Positions 1 to 9,391 are shown, numbered from the stretch's first letter. The stretch is DNA of 64,000 nucleotides from Cronobacter condimenti 1330 (GCF_001277255.1 NZ_CP012264.1:1984001-2048000), one strand, 5' to 3'. Notes: generated from the sequence alone by a model not told the origin. Numbers and translations: made by a program.

Positions 1-1185
1 CTCTGCCGGGTCTGCCTGAGTTGCGCTGACCGGCGCCTGGCTCGGATCTTTCAGGAACAGTGACAGGTTAAAGGTGCTTTCGCCTTTCGCGTTTTTCCAG
101 CTAAGCGGCGCGATAGTAATTACCGGGTTGCCTTTCAGCAGCAGCGGCAGGGAAGAGACCAGGTTCTCGGTCGCCTGTTGCTGGTAAAGCTCCGGGTTAT
201 CCATAATGCCTGGCTGCGCCATCAACGCACGGCTGCGCTCGTTATATTGCTGGCTGAACTGATGCCAGGCCTGGCCGTCGATGTTGCCGATCTTAAGCGT
301 CATTTTGCCGCTGCCGAGATTCTGATTCTGCACCTTCAGGCTATCCATGACGTAATCCATCTGGCTGTCGATGCTCTTGCCATCTTTTGCCACGTCCGAT
401 TTGCCGTTCAGGCTGATCCCTTCAAGCAGCGCCATCTCCTGACCTTCAATCGCGACCGCCAGTTTTTCGAGGCTCAGCTTCTGTTCGCCGACGCGTTCGT
501 TAAAGCTTGTCATCTTCGCGTTGCCATCGGCTTTCAGGCCATTGAACGTGAGCTGAACGCGCTGACCGTATTCATTTACCGCGTTGACCAGACCGCTTGA
601 TGCTTCGCCCTTAAGGCTCACGTCGTTACCGTCTTTATCCGCATCAAGCTGGAAGTCGCCGCCGCTGAACGCCACTTTCTTATTCGGCGTATCGTAGTTC
701 AGTGCCTGCAACTGAATATCGCTGGATGTCGCGCCGCCGTAGCCGATACGGGTCTGGATGTCGGCAAACGACTTGCCTTTAGCCATATCAAACAGCGGCT
801 TTGTCGTGTCGTTGTTCACAAGCGTAGTGTGGACCGACGCCATCGCAGGGAGGATGTTGAGTTTTTTCAGATCGGCGAGTGGGAACGGGCCGTGGCTGAC
901 GACCTGCTCAAGCACCACGCTCTGACCCGGCTTCAGCAGCGCTTCCTGCTGGCCTGCCGCGGGTTTGACCACCAGTTGCAGATGGCTGCTGAACAGACCA
1001 CGCTGGTAATCCTGATAGCTCAACTCAAGCCCGGGCTGCGGCGCGCTGCGTTTAAGCTGCGCATTGGCTTGCGCCACCATCTCGCCGACATGTTTTTCAA
1101 ATTGTTTCCCGGTGTACCACGCGCCACCTGTCCAGATAACACCGAGTGCAACGATAACGCCCACGGCGACCAGCGATTTTTTCAT
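1..1185 (-). CDS. ydgA: YdgA family protein (DUF945), 3' part outside window
   Basis: Reading the minus strand from an ATG at 1185 gives 395 uninterrupted codons up to the left edge, so the C-terminal part (E. coli YdgA is about 500 aa) lies outside. The N-terminus (MKKSLVAVGVIVALGVIW) is a hydrophobic signal or anchor segment, followed by a long soluble region rich in beta-strand-like sequence, as in the DUF945 family. YdgA-type proteins are envelope proteins of poorly defined function. The ribosome-binding sequence AAGGGAA precedes the start. It lies downstream of manA on the same strand, the E. coli order. Identity rests on recognisable sequence similarity and synteny. Confidence 0.9.
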   Translation of the reverse strand, partial: MKKSLVAVGVIVALGVIWTGGAWYTGKQFEKHVGEMVAQANAQLKRSAPQPGLELSYQDYQRGLFSSHLQLVVKPAAGQQEALLKPGQSVVLEQVVSHGPFPLADLKKLNILPAMASVHTTLVNNDTTKPLFDMAKGKSFADIQTRIGYGGATSSDIQLQALNYDTPNKKVAFSGGDFQLDADKDGNDVSLKGEASSGLVNAVNEYGQRVQLTFNGLKADGNAKMTSFNERVGEQKLSLEKLAVAIEGQEMALLEGISLNGKSDVAKDGKSIDSQMDYVMDSLKVQNQNLGSGKMTLKIGNIDGQAWHQFSQQYNERSRALMAQPGIMDNPELYQQQATENLVSSLPLLLKGNPVITIAPLSWKNAKGESTFNLSLFLKDPSQAPVSATQADPAE

Positions 1186-1207
1186 AGTCCAATTCCCTTA
1201 AAACGAA

Positions 1208-1229
1208 GCCAGACGGCGATCCGTCTGGC
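1208..1229 (-). terminator. Possible manA terminator hairpin
   Basis: A 9-bp perfect stem (GCCAGACGG / CCGTCTGGC) with a 4-nt loop lies between manA and ydgA. On the minus strand it is followed by TTCGTTTT, a weak U-tract. It could end the manA transcript or attenuate read-through into ydgA. Confidence 0.45.
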
Positions 1230-1284
1230 ATAACTGGCAATAATTGTAACAAGCTTAGCAATCCTTGCTTAAAAGATCAGTAAC

Positions 1285-2466
1285 TTAGTTAAGCTTATTA
1301 TAAACCCTCGCAAGACGGCCCACGCCGCTCACGCTGACGGGGGATTCGTTCGCCGCGACGAAGGCGGATTCGCCCGGTTTCAGTACCAGACGCTCGTCGT
1401 TTTTGCTGAGTACCGCTTCCCCTTCGACGCAGAACAGAATAGCTGCGCTCTCCTGCGCCAGGCGCTGCGGCTGCGTGCCAAGATCATGCAGCGAGAAAGC
1501 GAAATCATCCACCGGGATAGGGAATTCCAGCGCGCCATCGTGTTTCTGCGGCTGGGTCAGCAGTTCTGCCGCTGGTTTGGCGACAAATTTCACGTTCGCG
1601 ACCAGCTCCGGGATATCGATATATTTCGGTGTCAGGCCCGCGCGCAGGACATTGTCTGAGTTGGCCATGACTTCCAGCGCCACGCCCTGAAGATAAGCGT
1701 GCGGCGTTTCAGCAAACAGGAACATCGCCTCGCCTGGGTTGAGTTTCACCACATTCAGCAGCAGCGGGGAGAAGAGGCCGCTGTCGTCCGGGTAGAACTG
1801 GGCGATAAAGCGAATGGTGTCCCACGGTTCGCCCTGCTGGCTTGCCACAGTCGCTTTCAGTACGGCCAGCGCACGGGATTTTTCCTCGCCCTGCATATTC
1901 AACAGGCCCGCAAACAGATCGCGCAGGCGGTCAGCGTCAGGGGCGGCGAGGAAGTGCGCGATAGCGGTATGCGCGCCCGCGACCGGCTGAAGCAGAGAGA
2001 CAATGTCAGAAAACTCACGAAACGCATTCATGGCCAGAAACGGCGTCAGGGCGAAAACCAGCTCCGGCTTGTGGTTCGGATCTTTATAGTTACGCTCGGC
2101 AGCGGTGAGCGGGATACCCGCTGCGTTTTCGCGTGCAAAACCTTCCTCAGACGCCTGCTTGTTCGGATGCACCTGGATGGAGAGCGGCTGATCGGCGCAC
2201 AGTACTTTAAACAGGAACGGCAGTTCGCCAAAGCGCGCGGCCACCGGCGCGCCGAGCAGGGCGCTTTTATCAGCGTCAATCACGTCGCGCAGGGCACGCG
2301 TCTGGCCCTGCGCGTCCTGCACTTTCGAACTGCTTTTTGGGTGCGCCCCCATCCACAACTCTGCCATCGGCAGGCCGTCCGGGTTTTCCACACCATAAAG
2401 TTCCGTTAACGCCGTCTTACTGCCCCAGGCGTAGTTCTGCACTGCGTTAATGAGTTTTTTCATCAT
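1285..2466 (-). CDS. manA: Mannose-6-phosphate isomerase, class I
   Basis: A 393-aa cytosolic type I phosphomannose isomerase (E. coli ManA is 391 aa). It interconverts mannose 6-phosphate and fructose 6-phosphate, feeding mannose into glycolysis and supplying GDP-mannose precursors. The N-terminus MKKLINAVQNYAWGSKTAL and the zinc-binding LSIQVHPNK segment near residue 95 are typical, and the C-terminal cupin half is complete. Two Met codons occur at the start (MMKK); the second matches the E. coli start, so residue 1 is uncertain by one codon. It is divergent from fumA and upstream of ydgA, as in E. coli. Confidence 0.97.
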   Translation of the reverse strand: MMKKLINAVQNYAWGSKTALTELYGVENPDGLPMAELWMGAHPKSSSKVQDAQGQTRALRDVIDADKSALLGAPVAARFGELPFLFKVLCADQPLSIQVHPNKQASEEGFARENAAGIPLTAAERNYKDPNHKPELVFALTPFLAMNAFREFSDIVSLLQPVAGAHTAIAHFLAAPDADRLRDLFAGLLNMQGEEKSRALAVLKATVASQQGEPWDTIRFIAQFYPDDSGLFSPLLLNVVKLNPGEAMFLFAETPHAYLQGVALEVMANSDNVLRAGLTPKYIDIPELVANVKFVAKPAAELLTQPQKHDGALEFPIPVDDFAFSLHDLGTQPQRLAQESAAILFCVEGEAVLSKNDERLVLKPGESAFVAANESPVSVSGVGRLARVYNKLN

Positions 2467-2668
2467 CGGTCCCTGTGTTCGAAGGAAAATATTTTTTGGT
2501 ATTAAACCAATAAAGCGCGGCGAAGTAACCCGGCTGGGTAAAAAGTCGGTTTAGTCTCAGTTTTTGTTAAAAAATTGTGTACGATGTGGCGACTCGCTTT
2601 TTAATGCCGCACACGGAACCAGTGGCGGAATGACGAATTTCATAACTGAAGCTGTAAGTGAGAGTGCA

Positions 2669-4315
2669 ATGTCTAGCAAACCCTTCTTCTGGCAAGCGCC
2701 TTTTCCACTGAAAAAGGACGAGACCGAGTATTACCTGTTAACCCGCGATCATGTCTCCGTTTCTGAGTTTGAAGGTCAGGAAATCCTGAAAGTTGAACCG
2801 CAGGCGCTGACGCTGCTGGCTCGCCACGCCTTTCATGACGCCTCGTTTATGCTGCGCCCGGCGCATCAGCAACAGGTGGCCGATATCCTGAGCGACCCGG
2901 AAGCCAGCGAAAACGACAAATATGTGGCGCTGCAATTCCTGCGCAACTCAGAGATCGCCGCGAAAGGCATTCTGCCGACCTGCCAGGACACCGGCACCGC
3001 GATTATCATGGGCAAAAAAGGCCAGCGCGTCTGGACGGGCGGCGGTGATGAAGCCGCGCTGTCGCAGGGCGTTTACGAGACCTACACCCAGGATAACCTG
3101 CGCTATTCGCAAAACGCGGCGCTGGATATGTACAACGAGGTCAATACCGGCACGAATCTGCCGGCGCAAATCGATCTCTACAGCGTTGACGGCGACGAAT
3201 ATAAATTCCTCTGCATCGCCAAAGGCGGCGGCTCTGCCAACAAAACATACCTGTATCAGGAGACCAAAGCGTTGCTGACGCCGGGCAAACTGAAAGCGTA
3301 TCTGGTAGAGAAAATGCGCACGCTCGGCACCGCAGCCTGTCCGCCGTATCACGTGGCGTTTGTCATTGGCGGCACCTCGGCGGAAGCGACGCTGAAAACC
3401 GTGAAACTCGCCTCGACCAAATATTACGATGGCCTGCCGACGGAGGGTAACGAGCACGGCCAGGCGTTCCGCGATACCCAGCTTGAAGAAGAGCTGTTGC
3501 AGGAGGCGCGTAATCTGGGTCTCGGTGCGCAATTTGGCGGGAAATATTTCGCCCACGATATCCGTGTGATCCGCCTGCCGCGCCACGGCGCGTCCTGCCC
3601 GGTAGGCATGGGCGTATCCTGCTCGGCGGACCGTAATATCAAAGCCAAAATCAATCGCGATGGCATCTGGATCGAGAAGCTCGAAAGTAACCCTGGCAAG
3701 TACATTCCTGAATCGCTGCGCCGCGCAGGTGAGGGCGAAGCGGTGCGGGTGGATCTCAACCGTCCGATGAGCGAGATTCTGGCGCAGCTGTCGCAGTATC
3801 CGGTCTCCACCCGCCTGTCGCTCTCCGGCACGATTATCGTGGCGCGCGATATTGCGCACGCGAAGCTGAAAGAGCGAATCGACAGCGGAGCGGGTCTGCC
3901 GCAATACGTGAAGGATCATCCTGTGTACTACGCAGGCCCTGCCAAAACGCCGGAAGGGTATGCCTCCGGTTCGCTCGGCCCGACCACGGCCGGTCGTATG
4001 GATTCCTACGTGGATCTGCTTCAGGCGAACGGCGGCAGCATGATCATGCTCGCGAAAGGAAACCGCAGCCAGCAGGTGACTGACGCCTGTAAAAAACATG
4101 GTGGGTTCTATCTGGGCAGCATCGGCGGCCCGGCGGCCGTGCTTGCGCAGAACAGTATTCGTCATCTGGAATGTGTCGAATATCCGGAGCTTGGTATGGA
4201 AGCTATCTGGAAAATCGAAGTGGAAGATTTCTCGGCGTTTATCCTGGTGGATGACAAAGGCAATGATTTCTTCCAGCAGATCCAGGCGGGGCAGTGTTCG
4301 GCCTGCCTGAAGTAA
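2669..4315 (+). CDS. fumA: Fumarate hydratase class I (aerobic)
   Basis: A 548-aa iron-sulfur fumarase that converts fumarate to L-malate in the TCA cycle. Length and sequence match E. coli FumA (548 aa). The frame is open from 2564, but the ATG at 2669 (MSSKPFFWQAPFPLKKDE) matches the family N-terminus and has a purine-rich AAGTGAGAG upstream, so it is chosen as the start. The [4Fe-4S] cysteine contexts PTCQDTGTA, GASCPVGMGVSCS and the NRSQQVTDACKKHGGFY block are present. fumC follows after a 219-bp gap, so fumA may be read alone or with fumC. Confidence 0.97.
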   Translation: MSSKPFFWQAPFPLKKDETEYYLLTRDHVSVSEFEGQEILKVEPQALTLLARHAFHDASFMLRPAHQQQVADILSDPEASENDKYVALQFLRNSEIAAKGILPTCQDTGTAIIMGKKGQRVWTGGGDEAALSQGVYETYTQDNLRYSQNAALDMYNEVNTGTNLPAQIDLYSVDGDEYKFLCIAKGGGSANKTYLYQETKALLTPGKLKAYLVEKMRTLGTAACPPYHVAFVIGGTSAEATLKTVKLASTKYYDGLPTEGNEHGQAFRDTQLEEELLQEARNLGLGAQFGGKYFAHDIRVIRLPRHGASCPVGMGVSCSADRNIKAKINRDGIWIEKLESNPGKYIPESLRRAGEGEAVRVDLNRPMSEILAQLSQYPVSTRLSLSGTIIVARDIAHAKLKERIDSGAGLPQYVKDHPVYYAGPAKTPEGYASGSLGPTTAGRMDSYVDLLQANGGSMIMLAKGNRSQQVTDACKKHGGFYLGSIGGPAAVLAQNSIRHLECVEYPELGMEAIWKIEVEDFSAFILVDDKGNDFFQQIQAGQCSACLK

Positions 4316-4324
4316 TGTGACGCC

Positions 4325-4356
4325 AGGCCGGGTTGGCGGTTGCGCTTACCCGGCCT
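4325..4356. repeat. REP-like palindrome between fumA and fumC
   Basis: AGGCCGGGT and ACCCGGCCT form a perfect 9-bp inverted repeat around a 14-nt GC-rich loop, starting 9 bp after the fumA stop. It has no U-tract. Shape and composition fit enterobacterial REP elements, which often sit 3' of genes and stabilise upstream mRNA or end transcription. Confidence 0.6.
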
Positions 4357-4534
4357 GCAGGTGAGGCCGTCCTTTCGCGATGTAAATCGGGTCACAAAGG
4401 GGCCCACCGACACCTGCCCCAACACCGCTTGCCCACAAAAGAGCGCACAAAGCGCCGTGCAGGTTTTCTCAACGCATCAATACTTATTCCTTAAGCATGT
4501 GAGCCATCCCATCTTTGTTATCAAGGAGAAAGTA

Positions 4535-5932
4535 ATGACCGCCTATCGCAGTGAAAAAGATTCCATGGGTGCCATCGATGTGCCGGCAGACAAACTCTGG
4601 GGCGCGCAGACGCAGCGCTCGCTGGAACACTTCCGCATCTCCACCGAGAAAATGCCGACGGCGTTGATTCAGGCGCTGGCGCTGACCAAACGCGCCGCCG
4701 CGAAGGTTAATATGGACCTCGGTCTTCTGCCTGCCGAACGCGGCAATGCCATCATCAGCGCGGCAGACGAGGTACTCGAAGGCGCGCACCCGGAGGAATT
4801 TCCACTTGCCATCTGGCAAACCGGCTCTGGCACGCAGACCAACATGAACATGAACGAGGTGCTGGCTAACCGCGCGAGCGAAATCCTGGGCGGCGAGCGC
4901 GGTATGGCGCGCAAAGTACACCCGAATGACGACGTGAACAAAAGCCAGAGCTCAAACGACGTCTTCCCGACAGCGATGCATGTCGCTGCGATTATCGCGC
5001 TGCGTGAACAGCTTATTCCGCAACTAAAAGTGCTGCATAAAACCCTGAGCGAGAAGGCGAACGCCTTTAGCGACATCGTCAAAATTGGTCGCACCCATTT
5101 ACAGGACGCCACGCCGCTGACGCTTGGACAAGAGATCTCTGGCTGGGTGGCGATGCTTGAGCACAACCTGAAACATATCGACCATAGCCTGCCTCATCTG
5201 GCGGAACTGGCGCTCGGCGGCACGGCGGTAGGTACGGGGCTTAACACACACCCGGAATATGCCGAGCGCGTCGCTAAGGAACTCGCCGCGTTTACCGGCC
5301 AGCCGTTCGTGACCGCGCCGAACAAATTCGAGGCGCTGGCCACCTGCGACGCGCTGGTGCATGCCCACGGCGCGCTTAAGGGCCTTGCGGCGTCGCTGAT
5401 GAAAATCGCCAATGACGTTCGCTGGCTCGCAAGCGGCCCGCGCTGCGGCATTGGTGAAATCGCTATTCCGGAAAACGAACCGGGGTCGTCCATTATGCCG
5501 GGCAAAGTCAACCCGACCCAGTGCGAGGCGCTGACAATGCTGTGCTGTCAGGTGATGGGTAATGACGTGGCGGTCAATATGGGCGGGGCAATGGGCAACT
5601 TCGAGCTTAACGTGTTCCGCCCGATGGTTATTCATAATTTCCTGCAGTCGGTGCGCCTGCTGGCCGATGGCATGGAGAGCTTTAATCACCACTGCGCGAC
5701 TGGCATTGAACCGAATCGCGATCGCATCAGCCAGTTGCTAAACGAGTCGCTGATGCTGGTGACGGCGCTCAATACGCATATCGGCTATGACAAAGCGGCG
5801 GAAATCGCCAAGAAAGCGCATAAAGAGGGGCTGACGCTTAAGGCCTCCGCGCTGAAGCTGGGTTATCTCAGCGAGGAGGAGTTTGATGCCTGGGTGCGCC
5901 CTGAAGCGATGGTCGGCAGCATGAAGCCCTGA
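4535..5932 (+). CDS. fumC: Fumarate hydratase class II
   Basis: A 465-aa oxygen-stable, cofactor-free fumarase (E. coli FumC is 467 aa). The frame is open from 4340, but MTAYRSEKDSMGAIDVPADK at 4535 matches the family start and AAGGAG lies 8-12 nt upstream. The fumarase/aspartase signature GSSIMPGKVNP and the SSNDVFPTAMH and GRTHLQDATPL blocks are intact. It complements the iron-dependent FumA when iron is short or superoxide damages the cluster; in E. coli it is SoxRS-induced, but I could not place a convincing Sox box in 4357-4534. It is convergent with tus, with stop codons adjacent. Confidence 0.97.
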   Translation: MTAYRSEKDSMGAIDVPADKLWGAQTQRSLEHFRISTEKMPTALIQALALTKRAAAKVNMDLGLLPAERGNAIISAADEVLEGAHPEEFPLAIWQTGSGTQTNMNMNEVLANRASEILGGERGMARKVHPNDDVNKSQSSNDVFPTAMHVAAIIALREQLIPQLKVLHKTLSEKANAFSDIVKIGRTHLQDATPLTLGQEISGWVAMLEHNLKHIDHSLPHLAELALGGTAVGTGLNTHPEYAERVAKELAAFTGQPFVTAPNKFEALATCDALVHAHGALKGLAASLMKIANDVRWLASGPRCGIGEIAIPENEPGSSIMPGKVNPTQCEALTMLCCQVMGNDVAVNMGGAMGNFELNVFRPMVIHNFLQSVRLLADGMESFNHHCATGIEPNRDRISQLLNESLMLVTALNTHIGYDKAAEIAKKAHKEGLTLKASALKLGYLSEEEFDAWVRPEAMVGSMKP

Positions 5933-6862
5933 TCACGGGGCAAGGTAGAGATGCAGGCGGGGGATCATCAGCGTAAGCGCCTCCGCCTGCGGCTTATAGC
6001 GGTGCTGGATGTTTTCGGCATCATAATTCAGCAACTCGCCGATATCCGGCACGCTGCCGCCGCGCGTTTCATGGCATAGCACAATCAGCGGTGACGGGCA
6101 GGCATACTGCACCTGTCGCTGGTTTTGCGCATACCAGACGCGCGCAACCGGCTGGACTTTCACCGGCCGCTTAATTTTAAGACGCGCCTTCTGGGGGAGT
6201 GCGGCGATGTCGTTGTACTCCTGCGTCAGCCGGGCGTGCCACTCTTCTTTGGTTAAGCCGCCCACCGCACGTGGCGATTTAAGCCCGCGCTCCAGTGTCG
6301 TAAGCACCTCATCGCGCGTCAGGTTTTTGATGATATGTTTGTTCGCCCAGCCGAAACGCAGCGTGGCGGGGTTATCCAGCACCGTCAGTCGGCGGTAGGC
6401 ATTGAGTGTAATCAGCCCCGGCAGATAGCGGTGAACCCACTCAAAACGCTGGGTGGAGGGCAGGCCCGACTCCACAGTAATAATCTCTTCAAGCTCTGTT
6501 TTTAGCGTGTTGATGCGCTCAGCCCGCGCGTGCAGGGCTTCATGCTGCGCATTATCAACGCTGAAGCAGACGGCACCTGGCAGGCGCACCGCCGCTTTGC
6601 TGCTGCGTTTTTCCGACTGTTGCTGAATAAAAAGGTGCGTAAAGTGGCGCAGCGCGGCTTCCTGCGCCGCTTTGCCGATTTTTTGCGTGACGTCGACAGT
6701 CAGCAGCGGATCGTGTTCTTTGCCTTTTTCCACCTCAGGCAGGGTAAAGACGCGCGCTGCCAACAAGCGACAAGCCGCCAGTTCGTCGCGCATGGCCATC
6801 AGCGCGTGCTCTAATTCGCGAAATGTGACGTTGAGACGTTCAACCAGATCGTAACGGGCCAT
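5933..6862 (-). CDS. tus: DNA replication terminus site-binding protein Tus
   Basis: A 309-aa monomeric DNA-binding protein, the same length as E. coli Tus. It binds 21-23-bp Ter sites and arrests replication forks in one orientation. MARYDLVERLNVTFRELE and the basic central region (LKIKRPVKVQPVARVWYAQN, GGSVPDIGELLNYDAE) are recognisable family sequence. A perfect Ter core lies 13 bp upstream of its start codon, which in E. coli (TerB) lets Tus repress its own promoter. It overlaps nothing and ends exactly where fumC ends on the other strand. Confidence 0.97.
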   Translation of the reverse strand: MARYDLVERLNVTFRELEHALMAMRDELAACRLLAARVFTLPEVEKGKEHDPLLTVDVTQKIGKAAQEAALRHFTHLFIQQQSEKRSSKAAVRLPGAVCFSVDNAQHEALHARAERINTLKTELEEIITVESGLPSTQRFEWVHRYLPGLITLNAYRRLTVLDNPATLRFGWANKHIIKNLTRDEVLTTLERGLKSPRAVGGLTKEEWHARLTQEYNDIAALPQKARLKIKRPVKVQPVARVWYAQNQRQVQYACPSPLIVLCHETRGGSVPDIGELLNYDAENIQHRYKPQAEALTLMIPRLHLYLAP

Positions 6863-6874
6863 GATGCTCTCTAA

Positions 6875-6890
6875 TTAGTTACAACATACT
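6875..6890 (-). other. Ter replication-arrest site (TerB-like)
   Basis: The minus strand reads AGTATGTTGTAACTAA, an exact match to the enterobacterial Ter core (AGNATGTTGTAACTAA), including the G-C pair at position 6 that forms the lock. It sits just upstream of tus, the TerB position in E. coli. By analogy, forks moving from high to low coordinates in this window would be stopped here. Confidence 0.95.
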
Positions 6891-7032
6891 TTATATTTAG
6901 CACAATTCTGCCCACATTGACCATCGCGATATCCGTCGTCAGGCAAGAAAAAGGCATGAAGAGGATTTAATAGCAGGCGAAAGGCTGTGTTTAGGCGCAG
7001 GGCGGGGAAAATGGCTGAGGCGGGATGACAGA

Positions 7033-7110
7033 GGGCGGTGCTGTGCACCCGCCATTCAGGTTAAAACGGATGAATAAAAGGAGGGCGGGTAGGCGCTGCG
7101 CACCCGCTAC
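7033..7110. repeat. Pair of related GC-rich hairpins between tus and rstB
   Basis: The 301-bp gap between tus and rstB holds two similar palindromes: GGCGGTGC/GCACCCGCC around 7034-7053 and GCGGGT/ACCCGC (with a GGCGCTGCGC interior) at 7085-7107. Both share a GGGCGG...GCACCCGC core spaced about 50 bp apart. They look like a two-copy REP/BIME-type repeat 3' of neither gene. No ORF is seen in the gap. Confidence 0.5.
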
Positions 7111-7163
7111 CTGTTATTTAACAAAAACCATCTGTCATTAGTTTCTCAAAAGCGCGCCTGCTA

Positions 7164-8459
7164 TCACTTCACATCCGCAACGGGTGTCATCACGGGCCAC
7201 TGGAAACGAAAATGCGCGCCACCAAGTGCGCTCTGGCTAACGCTCACCTGACCGTTCATGGCGGTCGCGATAGAATGCACAATGGCGAGACCCAGACCGC
7301 AACCGCCGGTGGCGCGATCGCGGCTTGGGTCGAGGCGTACGAACGGTTCAAAGACCCGGTTGCGCTCCTCTTGAGGAATGCCAGGGCCGTCGTCCTCCAC
7401 TTCAAGCGTCGCTTGCGTGCCCTCAAGCGACAACCCAATTCTCAGCCGCTGCTCGCTATAGCGCAGCCCATTGTTCACCAGATTATCCAGCACGCGCTCC
7501 ATCAAACGCATATCCAGCGCGCCGTACTCGCCTTCATCGACCCGCGCCAGCAGCAGCTCGCGCTCAGGATGCAGCAGGCGTGCGTCATCCACATAATCAT
7601 GCAGCCAGCGTGGCAGCACCGGGTGCGTCAGGTGCAGCTCGGTTTGCGGGCGATCAAGGCGCGCGTAGGTCAGGAGTTCTTCAATCAGCGCCTCAAGCTG
7701 TCCAATGTCACGGTTAAGCGCCTGCGATTCCGTAGCACTCAGGTTATCGCTCATCTCAAGCCGGTAACGCAGACGCACCAGTGGCGTACGTAACTCATGC
7801 GCAATCCCGTCAATCAGATGTTTTTTACTTAAAATCAGCGCGTTAATGTTATTCGCCATCTGGTTAAACGCGACCCCGAGCCGCGAGAACCCTGAAGCTT
7901 TATCGAAATGAATACGCTCATCAAGATGCCCATTCCCAAGCCGTTGCGCCGCCGCCTCCAGACGCAGCATCTCCTGCCAGTGCGGGCGCATCCAGATAAA
8001 CACCGGCAGGGCGAGTGAGATAGCAATCAGCGCAATCAGCGCAATATCCAGCAGCCGCATCTGGTGCAGAAAATAGAGATAGGGCACCGGGCCTACGGCC
8101 AGCACGTAGTGGCTGCGTGGAATGCGCTGGATAAACGTATATTCATCATCCAGCGCGACAATATCGCCCTCGCGCAGGCGGCGGCTGTTGATCTCGTCCA
8201 GATGGAACTGACTGAGCGGCTGAATACGCAATTTGAATGACAGATTCAAATCCAGCTCTTTGATGGTCTTATTCCACTCGTGCGGCGGAATTTCGCGCAG
8301 TTCGCTGCGCATCAGATAGAGCGAGCTTTTCATCAGGTCATCCAGCGACTGACGGCCCGCGCGCTCGGCGGTGAACTTGTAAACCAGCCCGACCATCATT
8401 GTCATCACCAGAAAACAGACAAACAGCAACAAATAGAACTGAATAAAAAGTTTTTTCAT
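7164..8459 (-). CDS. rstB: Sensor histidine kinase RstB
   Basis: A 431-aa inner-membrane kinase (E. coli RstB 433 aa), partner of RstA. A membrane segment at about residues 5-25, a periplasmic sensor region to about 135, a second membrane segment at 137-157, a HAMP linker, then the phosphoacceptor box GIAHELRTPL with His221, and a HATPase domain with VLDNLVNNGLRYS, DDGPGIP and GGCGLGLAI. In E. coli rstB follows rstA directly. Here a LysR gene ends only 26 bp upstream on the same strand, so rstB must use its own promoter or read-through from that gene. Confidence 0.95.
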   Translation of the reverse strand: MKKLFIQFYLLLFVCFLVMTMMVGLVYKFTAERAGRQSLDDLMKSSLYLMRSELREIPPHEWNKTIKELDLNLSFKLRIQPLSQFHLDEINSRRLREGDIVALDDEYTFIQRIPRSHYVLAVGPVPYLYFLHQMRLLDIALIALIAISLALPVFIWMRPHWQEMLRLEAAAQRLGNGHLDERIHFDKASGFSRLGVAFNQMANNINALILSKKHLIDGIAHELRTPLVRLRYRLEMSDNLSATESQALNRDIGQLEALIEELLTYARLDRPQTELHLTHPVLPRWLHDYVDDARLLHPERELLLARVDEGEYGALDMRLMERVLDNLVNNGLRYSEQRLRIGLSLEGTQATLEVEDDGPGIPQEERNRVFEPFVRLDPSRDRATGGCGLGLAIVHSIATAMNGQVSVSQSALGGAHFRFQWPVMTPVADVK

Positions 8460-8485
8460 CGTGATGTCTCACCCGCGCGGCGCGG

Positions 8486-9391
8486 TTACGCTATTGCCGA
8501 GGTAGTTAAAGGGAAATGGGTTGCCAGATGATCGATAAAAGCTCTGACGGCGGGCGGCAGACCCCGACGCGTTGTAAACACCAGGTGCACGATCCCGCGC
8601 TGGCCTTGCCAGCCGCGATAGACATGCACCAGCTCGCCGCTTTTCAGCGCCTGCGCGCAGACATGGTCCGGCAGCAGCGCGATGCCAAGCCCTGCGATGG
8701 CGGCGGCGCGGATTGCCGTGAAATCGGCACAACTGAGCCGCGGCGCGTGGCGAATCAGACAACGTTTTCCCTGCGCATGTTCCAGCGCCCAGGTGATTTC
8801 GCCGGGCTCATCGCTGGTACCGAGCGTCGGATGGCAGGTCAGGGCGTCAACCTCGCTGTCGAGCTGGCTGGCGAGTCGGGGGCTTGCCACAAGGATGCGG
8901 CTCGAGGTTCCAAGCGAGCGCATAATCAACTCGGTGTCACTGGTCAGTTCAGTACGCACGCGAAGGGCAATGTCCACGCGCTCTTCAATGAGATCAACCG
9001 GGCGGTCAATGGCGATGATTTGCAGCTTCACCTGCGGATAGCGGTTCATAAATACCGGCAGGGTCGCGGAGATTATCTCCACTAAACCCGTCGGGCAGCT
9101 AAAACGCACCACACCCTGCGGCTCTTTACGCGCCTGTGCAATGACCGCCTGCGCCTTTTCTGCCTCAAGCAGCATGGCACGGCATTTCTCATAGAACGCC
9201 TGACCAATATCCGTTACCCGAAAGCGGCGGCTGGAGCGCTCAATCAGCCGCACGCCAAGCTGCGCTTCAAGCCCCGCTACACGGCGGCTCAGTTTAGATT
9301 TGGGTTGCTTCAGCGCCCGGCTGGCCGCCGCAAAACCGCCGTGGTTTACCACTTCGGCATAATAAAAATAGTCATTAAGATCGGGTTGCAT
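8486..9391 (-). CDS. LysR-family transcriptional regulator
   Basis: A 301-aa regulator. An N-terminal winged helix (DLNDYFYYAEVVNHGGFAAA, then SKLSRRVAGLEAQLGVRL) is followed by a substrate-binding-like effector domain. The frame is open further upstream, but the second of two tandem ATGs (9391) has GGGGA 6 nt upstream and gives the standard LysR N-terminus. It is divergent from an SDR gene 110 bp away, the usual arrangement of a LysR regulator with its target. The pair sits between rstA and rstB, where E. coli has no genes. Effector unknown. Its final helix ends 26 bp before rstB. Confidence 0.9.
   Translation of the reverse strand: MQPDLNDYFYYAEVVNHGGFAAASRALKQPKSKLSRRVAGLEAQLGVRLIERSSRRFRVTDIGQAFYEKCRAMLLEAEKAQAVIAQARKEPQGVVRFSCPTGLVEIISATLPVFMNRYPQVKLQIIAIDRPVDLIEERVDIALRVRTELTSDTELIMRSLGTSSRILVASPRLASQLDSEVDALTCHPTLGTSDEPGEITWALEHAQGKRCLIRHAPRLSCADFTAIRAAAIAGLGIALLPDHVCAQALKSGELVHVYRGWQGQRGIVHLVFTTRRGLPPAVRAFIDHLATHFPLTTSAIA

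Noticed and set aside
1240..1252. ATTGTAACAAGC as a second Ter-like core
   Set aside because: Lacks the essential G-C pair at Ter position 6 and both flanks.
2948..4165. 405-codon open frame antisense to fumA
   Set aside because: Mirror of a highly conserved gene in high-GC DNA; Arg/His-rich composition and no ribosome-binding site or family resemblance.
4357..4534. SoxS box for fumC
   Set aside because: CACAAA-like fragments occur but none fits the GCAC-N7-CAAA layout convincingly.
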